Source: Paraburkholderia heleia NBRC 101817 (GTDB lineage Bacteria; Pseudomonadota; Gammaproteobacteria; Burkholderiales; Burkholderiaceae). Taken from it: 64,000 bases of DNA. Positions 34,601 through 42,334 of the stretch are shown here, piece after piece. Within the stretch, counting starts at the first letter, position 1, and the number at the start of each line of letters is the position of its first letter. A program made the translations under genes and the position numbers. The stretch is taken from assembly GCF_000739775.1 (NCBI RefSeq), contig NZ_BBJH01000035.1:1-64000 (forward strand). Direction: 5' to 3'. The notes beneath the pieces are model-generated. The model ran no database searches and was not told the origin of the DNA. It was given only the letters and a program-made list of their open reading frames with translations.

Positions 34601-35230
34601 TGCGCGGGGTAGTTCGGTATCCATATCGTCGGCGCGCGCGACGTGGACGACGCCATCAACCGGGCTCCGGCGGCGCAACTGCCGGAGCTGGCCGAGCCAC
34701 TTCGCCGCCTCGATGCCGTCTGGCGATGCGTGCACAAGGACGGTTTCGCCCACGTGCATGACACCCGCCTGTTTTAGGCCGGGCGCGACCTGATCGACCC
34801 GCTCGTCTGTGCCGTTCACCAGCAGCCAGCGCAGGCGGCCACGCCAGAACCAGCCGTGCGAGACGCGTAGCTCGTCGTACATGCGTTGCAGACGGGCGTC
34901 GCGTTTGAGCGGCTTCGGCGGTTTCGTCTGGTCGCCTGTCTCCCTGCGAAATAGCCGCCCCGCGAAGGCGTAGGCACCGACGAAAAACAGGGCGAGGTGA
35001 AGGGCGACGACGACAATCAAGGCGATGAGGATGGCGATCACCACCTGCATGCGCGCCTCGCCGGGCGCCAGATCGAAGAGGTCGCCCCGGAACCACACCA
35101 GGCCAGTCGCGACAGTGGCGACGATCAGGGCAGCGACCAGCACCCCCCAGAGCGCGACGCGTCCGGATGGTCCAGACTCCGCCACGGAAGCCGGGTCAAG
35201 CGGTCGCAGGTTCAGTTTCGGATCGGTCAT
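31670..35230 (-). CDS. tssM: Type VI secretion membrane-complex protein TssM (ImcF-related)
   Basis: ATG 35230 (MTDPKLNLRPL) gives 1186 residues. Membrane spans lie at about residues 24-46 and 60-85, and a third at about 405-425 separates a cytoplasmic part from a large periplasmic domain. The C-terminal half carries ImcF-related and TssM C-terminal features (ASLNEAWRASVAAPFSAAMSG, then GRYPFF; later MLPPLPPELMP). I see no canonical GxxxxGK[ST] nucleotide-binding motif in the cytoplasmic part, as in the subset of TssM proteins without one. The start lies inside the upstream membrane-protein gene (35-base overlap). Confidence 0.9.
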   Translation of the reverse strand: MTDPKLNLRPLDPASVAESGPSGRVALWGVLVAALIVATVATGLVWFRGDLFDLAPGEARMQVVIAILIALIVVVALHLALFFVGAYAFAGRLFRRETGDQTKPPKPLKRDARLQRMYDELRVSHGWFWRGRLRWLLVNGTDERVDQVAPGLKQAGVMHVGETVLVHASPDGIEAAKWLGQLRQLRRRSPVDGVVHVARADDMDTELPRALSGIATALGWAAPVTFLHPVEAKGSPSERFDAVGAFMPNDSRRQAHEAAARLPDLLNEVEQRSADAGVHLCTGNNLRVTWLMEVSKYVGDHCGRIVDRLRTLAASNWLRAPLAGIMFAPVFPGPTVVPVPVANGDGTPGVPVDTPAAVTVVRVQPAALLPVWREIAAGSPNYRGRRVGFYWPNALATLVIAAAIAWCVWMTVSVIGNRQLVREADQTAQTAVEAKPQTAESWRAQLALQQLMEQLEYRQQHGAPWYLRAGLSRNDDILAALWHPYGIATTRNLQAPVVRTITDLLKAAGEARADALQSQDTRGSTYNALKTYLMLGDPARADATFLRRALVALWRRPVDMSEGERDDTGGRLAAFYADHLKAHPEWRITPDSSLVSTTRNMLVTQMGLASADDTVYQSILDEVKGKYADASLETLLNGADAHGLFTTSQTVPGIYTRAAWDGMIADAIDRAANERRVSGDWVLTGAQPSQTIGNTLAQGAIRTAAAIDEKRAAEELKQRLTARYFAEYTAAWQTMLNSLQWLAASNLNGAIDQLARLADAQTSPLISLMKSVQYQAQAGRPSQALTDTLVRKAQSLIGNSDDANPPAVNPLDKSFGPLLALMGETGVAATNGANSKAGAPANIALNGVSLSRYLTAVTTMRLKLQQIAGSPDSQAMARSLAQAVFQGKLSELSQARDDAALTAASLGAAWAGFGNAAFAQPLEAAWQTILQPAAASLNEAWRASVAAPFSAAMSGRYPFFDTQADASFAELGRFVRPDTGLIARFISTQLAGVLKLEGDHWTPNELAPQALQFDPKFLAGLRQLSTVGAQLYVKGDANERFEMMALPTPNVTRSELSVDGTQIVYFNQQESWTPLAWPGDGLNGHAGLTWQALNAGLRQAFDSTGDWAFLRLLAKADVKPLDSTRYELTWNDANGDPLRYVLRTQVGTGPLELLKLRGFQMPERIFVIGKGGAAPMLPPLPPELMP

Positions 35231-36542
35231 GCACGGAGTGTTCAGGCGAGGAAGGATCCTTCCCGGGTGCGCCGGGCAGGACATGAAGAATGGCGGACTG
35301 CACGCCACCGATAATCAGTTGCGGCCCATCCACAACGCCGCATTCAATGGCGGCCGCCACGGACAGCCAGCCGCTGGCGCTGCCAAAATCGCCAACGATA
35401 CGGGCCGGCTCGCATTGGGCCTCGCTCTTCGCGATGGCATCCAGGTTCGCGATGCGCAGCCCCCGGTTGCAGCGTTCGACGGCGCGCGTGATCCACGCGC
35501 GCGTCACGGCGGCGAAATCGGCCTTGCCCCATAACACCGCATTGGCGAAGCAGTACTCGATCTCGTCGGCCTTGCCCTCGACAGGGCGATGGAGGCGCGC
35601 CATCACGGGCACGTCTTCAGGCAGGCGATAGAGGCCAGCATCGAGCAGCACGGCGAGACATCCCTCCGTGCTGCCGACGGCGGGCTGTCCGTCATGCCAG
35701 GCGGCTGCGACCACGAGCAGTGGCCGCGCCTCGCGCGCGTCGAGCCAGGCGTCGGCCAGGAGGAGTCCCTGCGAGGCGGGCACCGCCTGCACAGAAAGCG
35801 GCGGCAGGCCAGCCAGGTGCAGCGCGTCGCGCACCTGATGCTCGCGCAAGGTTTCTTCGCCGGACTCAGCCAGGACACGCACCTGGGGCCAGTGAGCCGA
35901 TTCGTATCGCGTGAGCGCATGCAGGCTCGTGGTGAGCGGTTTGAGCGCATCAGCCATCTTGAGCGCGAGCAGGGCAACCATCTTGGCCGGCGGCTGCTCT
36001 GCCGCTTCCGTGTCTCCGGTTTCGGTGCCAGCCGCAATCCGCGCGAACGGATCCATTACCGCAGGCGCCTCGACCGTCAGCGCCTTCTCTTCGAAGCGGC
36101 AATGTTCGATAACTGCGGCACCCGACCGCGGGAGTTGCTGTCGTGGCAACCGCACGCCGGCGGTTATCGCCTGCGCAAGCGTCTGGCCGCTCAGGGGCAG
36201 ACAGCAGCCGACACCCAGCACCCGCAGCGGCTTCTGCGCGAAGCAGATGCGCTGCGCAAGCCACCGGTCACGATGACGGTTGCGGTGGTACGCGCGATAC
36301 CACATGGCCTCATAGCCAGCTCGATCGATCGCGAAGAGCAGCCCGAAGATCCCGTTCGGAATCCCCACAACACAGAACCAGAACCACGCACCGCCCGCCC
36401 GTTCGCCCTTCGGCCACAGCAGCAGCGCGATAGCGGCTCCGAGCACAGCGCAGGCAAGCCAGATGCAGAACCACCATGGCCAGAAGCGCGGACGGCGCGG
36501 GTAAGCGCTTGGCTGTCCCGCCGAGGAGAGATCAACTGGCAT
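35196..36542 (-). CDS. T6SS-associated membrane protein, unknown function
   Basis: ATG 36542 (MPVDLSSAGQ) gives 448 residues and overlaps the PAAR stop as TAATG. Two hydrophobic segments near the N-terminus (FWPWWFCIWLACAVLGAAIA and WFWFCVVGIPNGIFGLLF) precede a soluble domain of about 350 residues. It lies between PAAR and tssM, overlapping both, so it belongs to the secretion operon. I recognise it as a protein found next to ImcF-type tssM genes in Burkholderiales but cannot assign a role; effector-loading or a membrane-complex accessory role would be guesses. Confidence 0.8.
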   Translation of the reverse strand: MPVDLSSAGQPSAYPRRPRFWPWWFCIWLACAVLGAAIALLLWPKGERAGGAWFWFCVVGIPNGIFGLLFAIDRAGYEAMWYRAYHRNRHRDRWLAQRICFAQKPLRVLGVGCCLPLSGQTLAQAITAGVRLPRQQLPRSGAAVIEHCRFEEKALTVEAPAVMDPFARIAAGTETGDTEAAEQPPAKMVALLALKMADALKPLTTSLHALTRYESAHWPQVRVLAESGEETLREHQVRDALHLAGLPPLSVQAVPASQGLLLADAWLDAREARPLLVVAAAWHDGQPAVGSTEGCLAVLLDAGLYRLPEDVPVMARLHRPVEGKADEIEYCFANAVLWGKADFAAVTRAWITRAVERCNRGLRIANLDAIAKSEAQCEPARIVGDFGSASGWLSVAAAIECGVVDGPQLIIGGVQSAILHVLPGAPGKDPSSPEHSVHDRSETEPATA

Positions 36543-36814
36543 TAGCCGAAGTTCATGTTGGACAGCGACGACAGCAGGCGGCAGCCGCATGCGCAGCGAT
36601 GGTGATGCATCGCGAACAACTTGCCGTCGCGGTCGGGAAACTTGGCCATGCCTTCGTCGATGACGGTCGGGCCGTGCCGTTCACACACCGCTGCATCGCC
36701 CTTGCGGGCCTGTGGCTTGCCCATGAAAACGGTCCATGGGGAACCGCCGGTGACTTCGCCACCGTATTCGAGTTTGTCGCCTTTGCGGATTGGGGATTTC
36801 ATTTTAAGAAGCAT
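36542..36814 (-). CDS. PAAR-domain spike tip protein
   Basis: ATG 36814 (MLLKMKSPIRKGD) gives 90 residues; ATG 36802 is an alternative. It contains the PAAR-type text GDKLEYGGEVTGGSP and AARKGDAAVCERHGPTVIDE-like sequence (here ARKGDAAVCERHGPTVIDEG), with C-terminal CACGCRLLSS. PAAR proteins cap VgrG and recruit effectors. A fragment of a second PAAR gene (HGPTVIDEGAAKFPDRD) lies at about 39480-39546. Confidence 0.85.
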   Translation of the reverse strand: MLLKMKSPIRKGDKLEYGGEVTGGSPWTVFMGKPQARKGDAAVCERHGPTVIDEGMAKFPDRDGKLFAMHHHRCACGCRLLSSLSNMNFG

Positions 36815-36908
36815 CGCCTTATTTGGATAGAATTGAGTGCAGACCACCTAATGAAACGATGCGTCGTTTTTTAAGGCATACAAGATATTTATAGGTGCCA
36901 CCACAACA

Positions 36909-37442
36909 TCAGTAGCAGGTTGACGATCCAAATTTGATTACAGAATTTGGTACACGAACCCCGGAAGCAAAATTCCCAGCATCCTCATTCTTGCAAAATT
37001 TCTTCGATTCCGGTACATATAAATACGCACTCGTATGATTCACATCAACATCAGCCGCACCATTGGAATGAACCCGCAGCCGAACAACAATCGCCTGGCT
37101 ACCGTCACCCACAAGATCCTTAATTATCGGATAAGACACCACCTTACATCTATCGAATGAATCAACGATACTATAATCATCGTTAGTTTCATTAAAATCC
37201 ACCACTCCACACCCGTCTCCCTTATCCCGAAGCATAATTAAATAATGTTTACCCCCTTCATCCCACGAAATGAACTTTCGCTGCGGGAATAGTTTATAGC
37301 CATCACCTGTCAAATGCTTAGCCACATCAGGCGGAATCGCCTTCACGAAAGATAGTGTCGGCGCAACCTCTTGTTCTGAAGCATTGACAAGACAGCTCAC
37401 AGCGAACAGTGAAAAAGAAACATAAATCGACAATTTCTTCAT
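36909..37442 (-). CDS. Periplasmic protein, candidate immunity protein C
   Basis: The 177-residue product has a signal peptide (KLSIYVSFSLFAVSCLVNA) and no recognised domain; the mature part has four or more Cys and Asp-rich turns (LRDKGDGCGVVDFNET). Codon use is markedly more AT-rich than the core T6SS genes. It follows a tail fragment of an effector gene (37504-37617), the same order as the other two effector/immunity pairs here. A periplasmic location is what immunity to a peptidoglycan effector needs. The function is inferred from position. Confidence 0.6.
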   Translation of the reverse strand: MKKLSIYVSFSLFAVSCLVNASEQEVAPTLSFVKAIPPDVAKHLTGDGYKLFPQRKFISWDEGGKHYLIMLRDKGDGCGVVDFNETNDDYSIVDSFDRCKVVSYPIIKDLVGDGSQAIVVRLRVHSNGAADVDVNHTSAYLYVPESKKFCKNEDAGNFASGVRVPNSVIKFGSSTCY

Positions 37443-37503
37443 ACTTTATGCCTTCACGTTTTCCAGATCCACTACAATCCCCACGTTTTTGCTCGGAGGC
37501 TGG

Positions 37504-37617
37504 TCACTTCACGGCCATGTTCACCTTATCGCCAAATATCCGATACGCTTTTTGTGTTTCTGTCCAGCGTAATGGCGGACTGTTCACGTCGAACGGGTTA
37601 ACAATTTTGCTTACAGC
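37504..37617 (-). pseudogene. 3' tail fragment of a GH19-type T6SS effector
   Basis: The minus frame reads AVSKIVNPFDVNSPPLRW then TETQKAYRIFGDK. This is nearly identical to the C-terminus of the intact effector at 40025-42334 (AVSKIVNPFDVNSPPLRW, AETQKAYRILGDK). It has no start and a stop lies upstream in frame. It is the leftover end of a third effector copy, directly upstream of candidate immunity gene C. Confidence 0.85.
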
Positions 37618-37650
37618 GCGCACGTCTGCCCACGGCACCGTTCAACATAG

Positions 37651-38316
37651 TTACGGAAGTTCGTATTGAGACGCCTGCTTACCATCTCGGAATTCCGAAA
37701 TTGCGTCCGGAGGCAGGCGCAGAGAGGGAAAGCACGCTGCAGATGCATCCGGTGCAGCGTAGTAAAGGATGACAGAACCATCTGGCTGCGGCGCGAATGT
37801 GATCGGAATATTCATCAATTCGGTTTCCCAGCCTGTACCGTCAAGACAGGCCCCGCTATTTTTGTTTGCTTGCCTATAGCTTGCCCTGGCTGAACTACCG
37901 AGTTCCGGCCGAAGGAACAGATGTCCATCCTGCCTTGTCGCTATGTTATAAATCTGACTTAAATCGAATCGCTTTCCAGTTATTTTATGAAATGCGAGTC
38001 CATATTGGTATGACGATGAGTGTATTCCATCGCAGATCATAGATTCTGATACTTCTAATACTGCTATCTTGCTCGTATCTAGAATTTCCTTTATGGAGGC
38101 GTTGTATTCTCCGACAGCCTCCATCCCTTTCGCATTCCCCAAGCAATCTTGCGCATCGGACGCAATACGCATTCTTAGCGCGTGAAGCGATTTATTCAAC
38201 GCAGGCGAGGCGTTCTGGATAGTCGGAATTGGACCTATTTTCGCAGCGTCAGATTTAGCATAGACGAAAGAAGTTATCAGGGGAGCAAGCAACACAAAAA
38301 TTCTGAAATTTTTCAT
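37651..38316 (-). CDS. Periplasmic protein, candidate immunity protein B
   Basis: The 221-residue product has a signal peptide (FRIFVLLAPLITSFVYA) and four or more Cys in a mixed alpha/beta body. It is AT-rich relative to neighbours. It begins 18 bases after effector B stops, on the same strand, the expected position for a cognate immunity gene. No family is recognised and it does not resemble candidates A or C by eye. Confidence 0.6.
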   Translation of the reverse strand: MKNFRIFVLLAPLITSFVYAKSDAAKIGPIPTIQNASPALNKSLHALRMRIASDAQDCLGNAKGMEAVGEYNASIKEILDTSKIAVLEVSESMICDGIHSSSYQYGLAFHKITGKRFDLSQIYNIATRQDGHLFLRPELGSSARASYRQANKNSGACLDGTGWETELMNIPITFAPQPDGSVILYYAAPDASAACFPSLRLPPDAISEFRDGKQASQYELP

Positions 38317-38334
38317 ATGCTTAATATTCTCGTT

Positions 38335-39225
38335 TCAAGCCGGGTTTTGCGGGTTAAAGTCTACATACACGTGCGAAACCGCCGCGGTGCCTCCCCACGT
38401 CGGCATTTGATGTGGATGAGAAACAATTCGCTGCCTTGCGAAGTTTAGCGTCTCACTCGTTGTCGATTCGGTCGTGTCGCCGCGATATCGAAGCAAATAG
38501 GCTGCGTACTGCTGCCTTTCGTCGTACCCATTTCCACCCCCATTTACCAAAATCGACATTCGTCCGACCGTGACAGTAGTGATCCCCATATCGGCAATCC
38601 GCAAGATGTTCGCGACACCCATGAAATGCTTCCAGATCCAAAAGAAGCCAGCGCTATCGCACGCATTCGAACTTACGGAAACGACAATATCCGGGTCGTA
38701 CCGCGGGTACCATTGCCGCATGTCAGTATGCGTATGCCCACGAGAATCAACGGTTGGTGGTCCGGACCAGTGATGACTCGATGTCTGTGTAATCCTGGGA
38801 TCCGCATAATGTCCGGTATTGTTGGACAAGAATCCTCGAAATTTCCCATAGTCATCGTAGAGCGATGGCCACGTAAGCTGCATCAGTCCGCGACCATAGA
38901 ATGCTTGGTAGTATGGCGAGTTGGCGTCGCTGACCTTCTGCCAACCCATATAGGACAGGAAATCCGCGTCCGAGAACTTCTGGATCTTTGAGTCATTTAT
39001 ATCGATATAACCCACCTGACCCGTAGCCCAGGTGACTTTCATCCAGGTCACGCGCACATCCTCGGCGAGCGTCTTCTGTGCGGCCAGGATGCGGCCAAAA
39101 CGCAGCAGCTCGTAGATACCATGGGCACATTCGAACCTGTCAACGGCGTCAATCATCGGATCGGGGTAGGTGCCGGATGGGGCCGCAAGACCTGTCTCGG
39201 GCAAGAACGGTGGGCTGATGATCAT
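38335..39225 (-). CDS. Internally deleted paralogue of the GH19-type effector (effector B)
   Basis: The 296-residue frame starts with the same 38 residues as effector A (MIISPPFLPE, FECAHGIY). It then skips in frame to the SH3-like segment (ELLRFGRIL; RVTWMKVTWATGQVGYIDIN) and to FYGRGLMQLTWPSLYDDYG, ending with a different GH19-like C-terminus (SNACDSAGFFWIWKHFMGVA, GGGNGYDERQQYAAYLLRY). The M23-like domain and the part holding the GH19 catalytic Glu are gone. It may be inactive, or kept as a recombination donor. It starts at the TAATG of a vgrG tail fragment, just as effector A does after vgrG. Confidence 0.75.
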   Translation of the reverse strand: MIISPPFLPETGLAAPSGTYPDPMIDAVDRFECAHGIYELLRFGRILAAQKTLAEDVRVTWMKVTWATGQVGYIDINDSKIQKFSDADFLSYMGWQKVSDANSPYYQAFYGRGLMQLTWPSLYDDYGKFRGFLSNNTGHYADPRITQTSSHHWSGPPTVDSRGHTHTDMRQWYPRYDPDIVVSVSSNACDSAGFFWIWKHFMGVANILRIADMGITTVTVGRMSILVNGGGNGYDERQQYAAYLLRYRGDTTESTTSETLNFARQRIVSHPHQMPTWGGTAAVSHVYVDFNPQNPA

Positions 39226-39546
39226 TATTGTGTGTGGCTGTATCTGGGGTTGGGCTGGTAGTTGCTCACGGGCAGCTGCGGCAGGGTGATAGCCGTATTG
39301 CCCGGCCCCTCAAACGTGAACGATGCCGCCTTGATGCGGAACTCACCCGGGCAGGTAAAAACGACATTGCCGTTCTCGATGGTCATTGACGCACCCCCGC
39401 TGGCCACCATCGCCTTCGTTTTGGCGTCCACGAGTACGTTCGCGCCGGCGCTCGACACGCGCAACTGCTGGCTTGTGGTCGCGATCAGGAAACTTGGCCG
39501 CGCCTTCGTCGATGACGGTCGGACCGTGCAGATCGTAGATCGCCAA
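39225..39546 (-). pseudogene. Chimera of PAAR fragment and vgrG 3' tail
   Basis: 39225-39471 nearly duplicates the last about 245 bases of vgrG (42334-42580), encoding VLVDAKTKAMVASGGASMTI through PNPRYSHTQ. At about 39472 similarity to vgrG ends. From about 39480 to 39546 the minus strand encodes HGPTVIDEGAAKFPDRD, matching the PAAR gene at 36542. So a PAAR 5'-part is joined to a vgrG 3'-part with a frame change. It records recombination between copies of this locus. Confidence 0.8.
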
Positions 39547-39554
39547 GTCAGTTG

Positions 39555-40028
39555 CTAATTTTTACATTGCTGCCTTGAAAAATGTGGCTCCGATATCGGG
39601 TCGAATGATTTAATTTTCAACTTTTTTATATCCACGATATCAAATCCGAAACGGCTAGAAATAAATGCCGAATTTTGGTCGGAGCTAATCGCGACATCAT
39701 ATATCCCTCCACCATATGTTCTTTCCATAATCATGTTCAACTTCGGTCTCAAAAGATAAATTGAAAGAAATTCAGATTGAGGGCCTCGAAAGTCTATTTT
39801 GTTTGGCACTCCATAAACAACCAAACTCCTTCCATCCAAAGAAAAAACGCCCGCATCAATTCCATGATCAATTTTAACTACCCCTAGTTTTTTTCCGTCC
39901 ATCTCGACGAGCATCTCGGCTCGACCAGTGGCCCGTGCCGAATACCTTCCATCGCAAGATCTAACGACTTGCGCGCGAGCGTTCGACAGAAAAATTCCCA
40001 ACAAAAAAAGGAGAAAATATTTCTTCAT
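39555..40028 (-). CDS. Periplasmic protein, candidate immunity protein A
   Basis: ATG 40028 overlaps the effector A stop (ATGA), giving 157 residues with a signal peptide (KKYFLLFLLGIFLSNARA) and a beta-rich, repeat-like body (VFSLDGRSLVVYGVP, YDVAISSDQNSAFISSR). It is clearly AT-rich. Translational coupling to a peptidoglycan-degrading effector and a predicted periplasmic location make it the best immunity candidate here. No family is recognised. Confidence 0.65.
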   Translation of the reverse strand: MKKYFLLFLLGIFLSNARAQVVRSCDGRYSARATGRAEMLVEMDGKKLGVVKIDHGIDAGVFSLDGRSLVVYGVPNKIDFRGPQSEFLSIYLLRPKLNMIMERTYGGGIYDVAISSDQNSAFISSRFGFDIVDIKKLKIKSFDPISEPHFSRQQCKN

Positions 40029-42334
40029 ATCTTATCCCCCAATATTCGATACGCTTTTTGTGTTTCTGCCCAGCGTAATGGCGGACTGTTCACGTCGAAC
40101 GGGTTAACAATTTTGCTTACAGCGTGCGATGCCGCTTCTGAGATGCCAATATCCGCAGCCTTTTCGACAGGATAAAGCACACAAAAGAAGCCCGCAGTAT
40201 CAACGCAAGAATACGTATCATTTCCCGCCAACTCGGGATTATTTATAACTGGACCATCGCCGGGCGGATGCTTGCTGAACCAGGCATGGTTGTATGAGTT
40301 GCCATCAAGCCAACCCCTAAAGACCCAATATTCGGAATAATTATATCGTCCAGTAAGCTGCTTGAACCCCCGCCCACGGAATTTCACCCCATCACCGGCA
40401 CTTGTATTGCCCAGTCCAATATTATTTTCATAATGATGAAAATATGCAACAAAATTTGCCGGCGCATGCAGATAACCGTTTGATTCCGGCATAATTGAGG
40501 CGTTGTTGGTCTTAACAGCAATGGGCACCCCAACATTCCCCTCGCGAATTGCCATCATATAATACGATTCAACTGCAATTTGCCCAAAAAAATGGGGCGT
40601 GCGTACCGAATTGTGGATGCCATATTTCCTAAAGACACGATTGATCGCACCACGATACTTTTCTCGATATTGCTCCCCAGTCTTCTGCACTGCGATGTAA
40701 TTTGATTCAGAGTAAATTTGCGAAAGCTCATCCTTGCTCAGCCAGCCGCATTTCCTGAAGTGCCGTACAAACGCGAGGGGGTGAAAAAAACATAGCTTTT
40801 GCCCGGTTGGCAAACCAGTTTTGTCCCAGAATTGCACCTCCTTCAAATACTTGAGGAAATCGTTGTAGCCCTTGTTGTTACCTCGGTAGAATCCGCCCTC
40901 CTCGAGCAGCTTCGTATACCGTTCCTCGTTGTGCGTACTGTCCCATTCGCTCGGCGCGTTACAGACAAATCCGCGTAGCTGCTGGCGCACCTGATCGTTG
41001 TTTTTCACGTAGTTTGAAAGCGCGTTTGCTTTCTGCACTTCGGCCGCTTCTACTAGTACCGCTGGCTGTTCATTATCAGTCGCGGCCTTGAGGATTTTTT
41101 TCAATGCCTCCACGTCGCACAGTCCGTCGCTATCGAACGGAGTGTTGCCGTCGCTAATCTTCTTCCATCCCATGGAGAACAGAAAATCCGCGTCCGAGAA
41201 CTTGTGGATACTGGAGTCGTTGATATCGATGTAGCCCACCTGGCCGGTAGCCCAAGTGACTTTCATCCAGGTCACGCGTTGATTAGGTATGTTTGCGGCT
41301 TGCGCGTTGCTAGACGATGCTACTTGGGCTGGAGGGGGCGAACTAGCTGCCGGATCCGCCAATGTGGGAGACGTCGAAAGAATACGTCCAAAGCGCAGCA
41401 GTTCATACCCATCGCTTGGACATGTTGAATAAAGCGCCTTGGCACGCTTGTACAGTTCGTATTCGTAGCCCTTTTCCTCGACGGGCTGCGGCGAGAGCAG
41501 CGTGCGCGTGCCATCCTGTGCGACGCTCCAGACGTTGGTGTATTTGGAGCCACGACTAAAGTACGTCTCCACAAGAAGCGGCAAACTGTTCGAGCCCTCC
41601 TGCCCAAGCTCGAATTCAATGCCACGCAGCTTGTTCTTGTGGTGGGCGTCAGTAACCGTCCCCGTCGGCAGGCGGAAGAACCTGCTGCCTGCCGGAATGA
41701 CGAAATACGCATGCCCCCACCAGTCAGTGCCAGTCGGTGGGGTAGGCGTCACGTTGCCAAGTTGCGTGCGCCCGAAATATGCGTCGAAATCCGCAGGCAG
41801 CATGAAGATCTCGAAGTGCAGATGCGGCATGCCCTCGTACTGTCCGAGCCACCCCAGTACGGCCTTGCGCCTGACCTTCAGATTTGCATTGCCCTGGACT
41901 GCCGGGGGCACCTGCGCACCGGGATCACCCGTCGGTGTGCGCAGGAATTCCGGCAACTCGTTGGCGTTCGCGCTGTGCTGCTGATATTCCGCCAAGGGTA
42001 GCAGATGCATGTAGAGCGAATAGAACGTCAGCGTGCGGCCATCGCCGGTCTCGGTCGTGTGTTTGAGCAGCACAAAGCCCGTATGGCTCGCGCCGTCGTC
42101 AATCGCGTGCTGGCAGACCCGGTAGGCAACGACCTCGCCATCGGCGATCGCGTGCACCTTGCCCTTTGTATCCGGCTGAAGATGCACGCCACAATGCCAG
42201 CGCCGGTCGAAGGCGATCGGGTAGATACCATGGGCACATTCGAACCTGTCAACGGCGTCCATCATCGGATCGGGGTTGGTGCCGGACGGGGCCGCAAGAC
42301 CTGCCTCGGGCAAGAACGGTGGGCTGATGATCAT
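40025..42334 (-). CDS. T6SS peptidoglycan effector, M23-like plus GH19/lysozyme-like domains
   Basis: The 769-residue protein starts at the TAATG of vgrG. Residues about 40-180 resemble an M23 (LytM-type) endopeptidase: RRWHCGVHL with H47, YMHLLP with H110, and HLHFE with H171/H173. The usual zinc-ligand Asp of HxGxD is His (H51) here. An SH3-like segment lies at about 357-380. Residues about 480-760 are GH19/lysozyme-like, with FFGQIAVESYYM (E at about 588, the likely acid) and GRGFKQLTGRYNYSEYW. It would cleave both peptide cross-links and glycan in rival cell walls. A candidate immunity gene overlaps its stop. Confidence 0.85.
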   Translation of the reverse strand: MIISPPFLPEAGLAAPSGTNPDPMMDAVDRFECAHGIYPIAFDRRWHCGVHLQPDTKGKVHAIADGEVVAYRVCQHAIDDGASHTGFVLLKHTTETGDGRTLTFYSLYMHLLPLAEYQQHSANANELPEFLRTPTGDPGAQVPPAVQGNANLKVRRKAVLGWLGQYEGMPHLHFEIFMLPADFDAYFGRTQLGNVTPTPPTGTDWWGHAYFVIPAGSRFFRLPTGTVTDAHHKNKLRGIEFELGQEGSNSLPLLVETYFSRGSKYTNVWSVAQDGTRTLLSPQPVEEKGYEYELYKRAKALYSTCPSDGYELLRFGRILSTSPTLADPAASSPPPAQVASSSNAQAANIPNQRVTWMKVTWATGQVGYIDINDSSIHKFSDADFLFSMGWKKISDGNTPFDSDGLCDVEALKKILKAATDNEQPAVLVEAAEVQKANALSNYVKNNDQVRQQLRGFVCNAPSEWDSTHNEERYTKLLEEGGFYRGNNKGYNDFLKYLKEVQFWDKTGLPTGQKLCFFHPLAFVRHFRKCGWLSKDELSQIYSESNYIAVQKTGEQYREKYRGAINRVFRKYGIHNSVRTPHFFGQIAVESYYMMAIREGNVGVPIAVKTNNASIMPESNGYLHAPANFVAYFHHYENNIGLGNTSAGDGVKFRGRGFKQLTGRYNYSEYWVFRGWLDGNSYNHAWFSKHPPGDGPVINNPELAGNDTYSCVDTAGFFCVLYPVEKAADIGISEAASHAVSKIVNPFDVNSPPLRWAETQKAYRILGDKI

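Noticed and set aside
37409..37669. Plus-strand 86-codon frame in the effector scrap region
   Set aside because: It is the reverse complement of the effector tail; a similar frame occurs at 39969-40175 opposite effector A, which shows it is a shadow.
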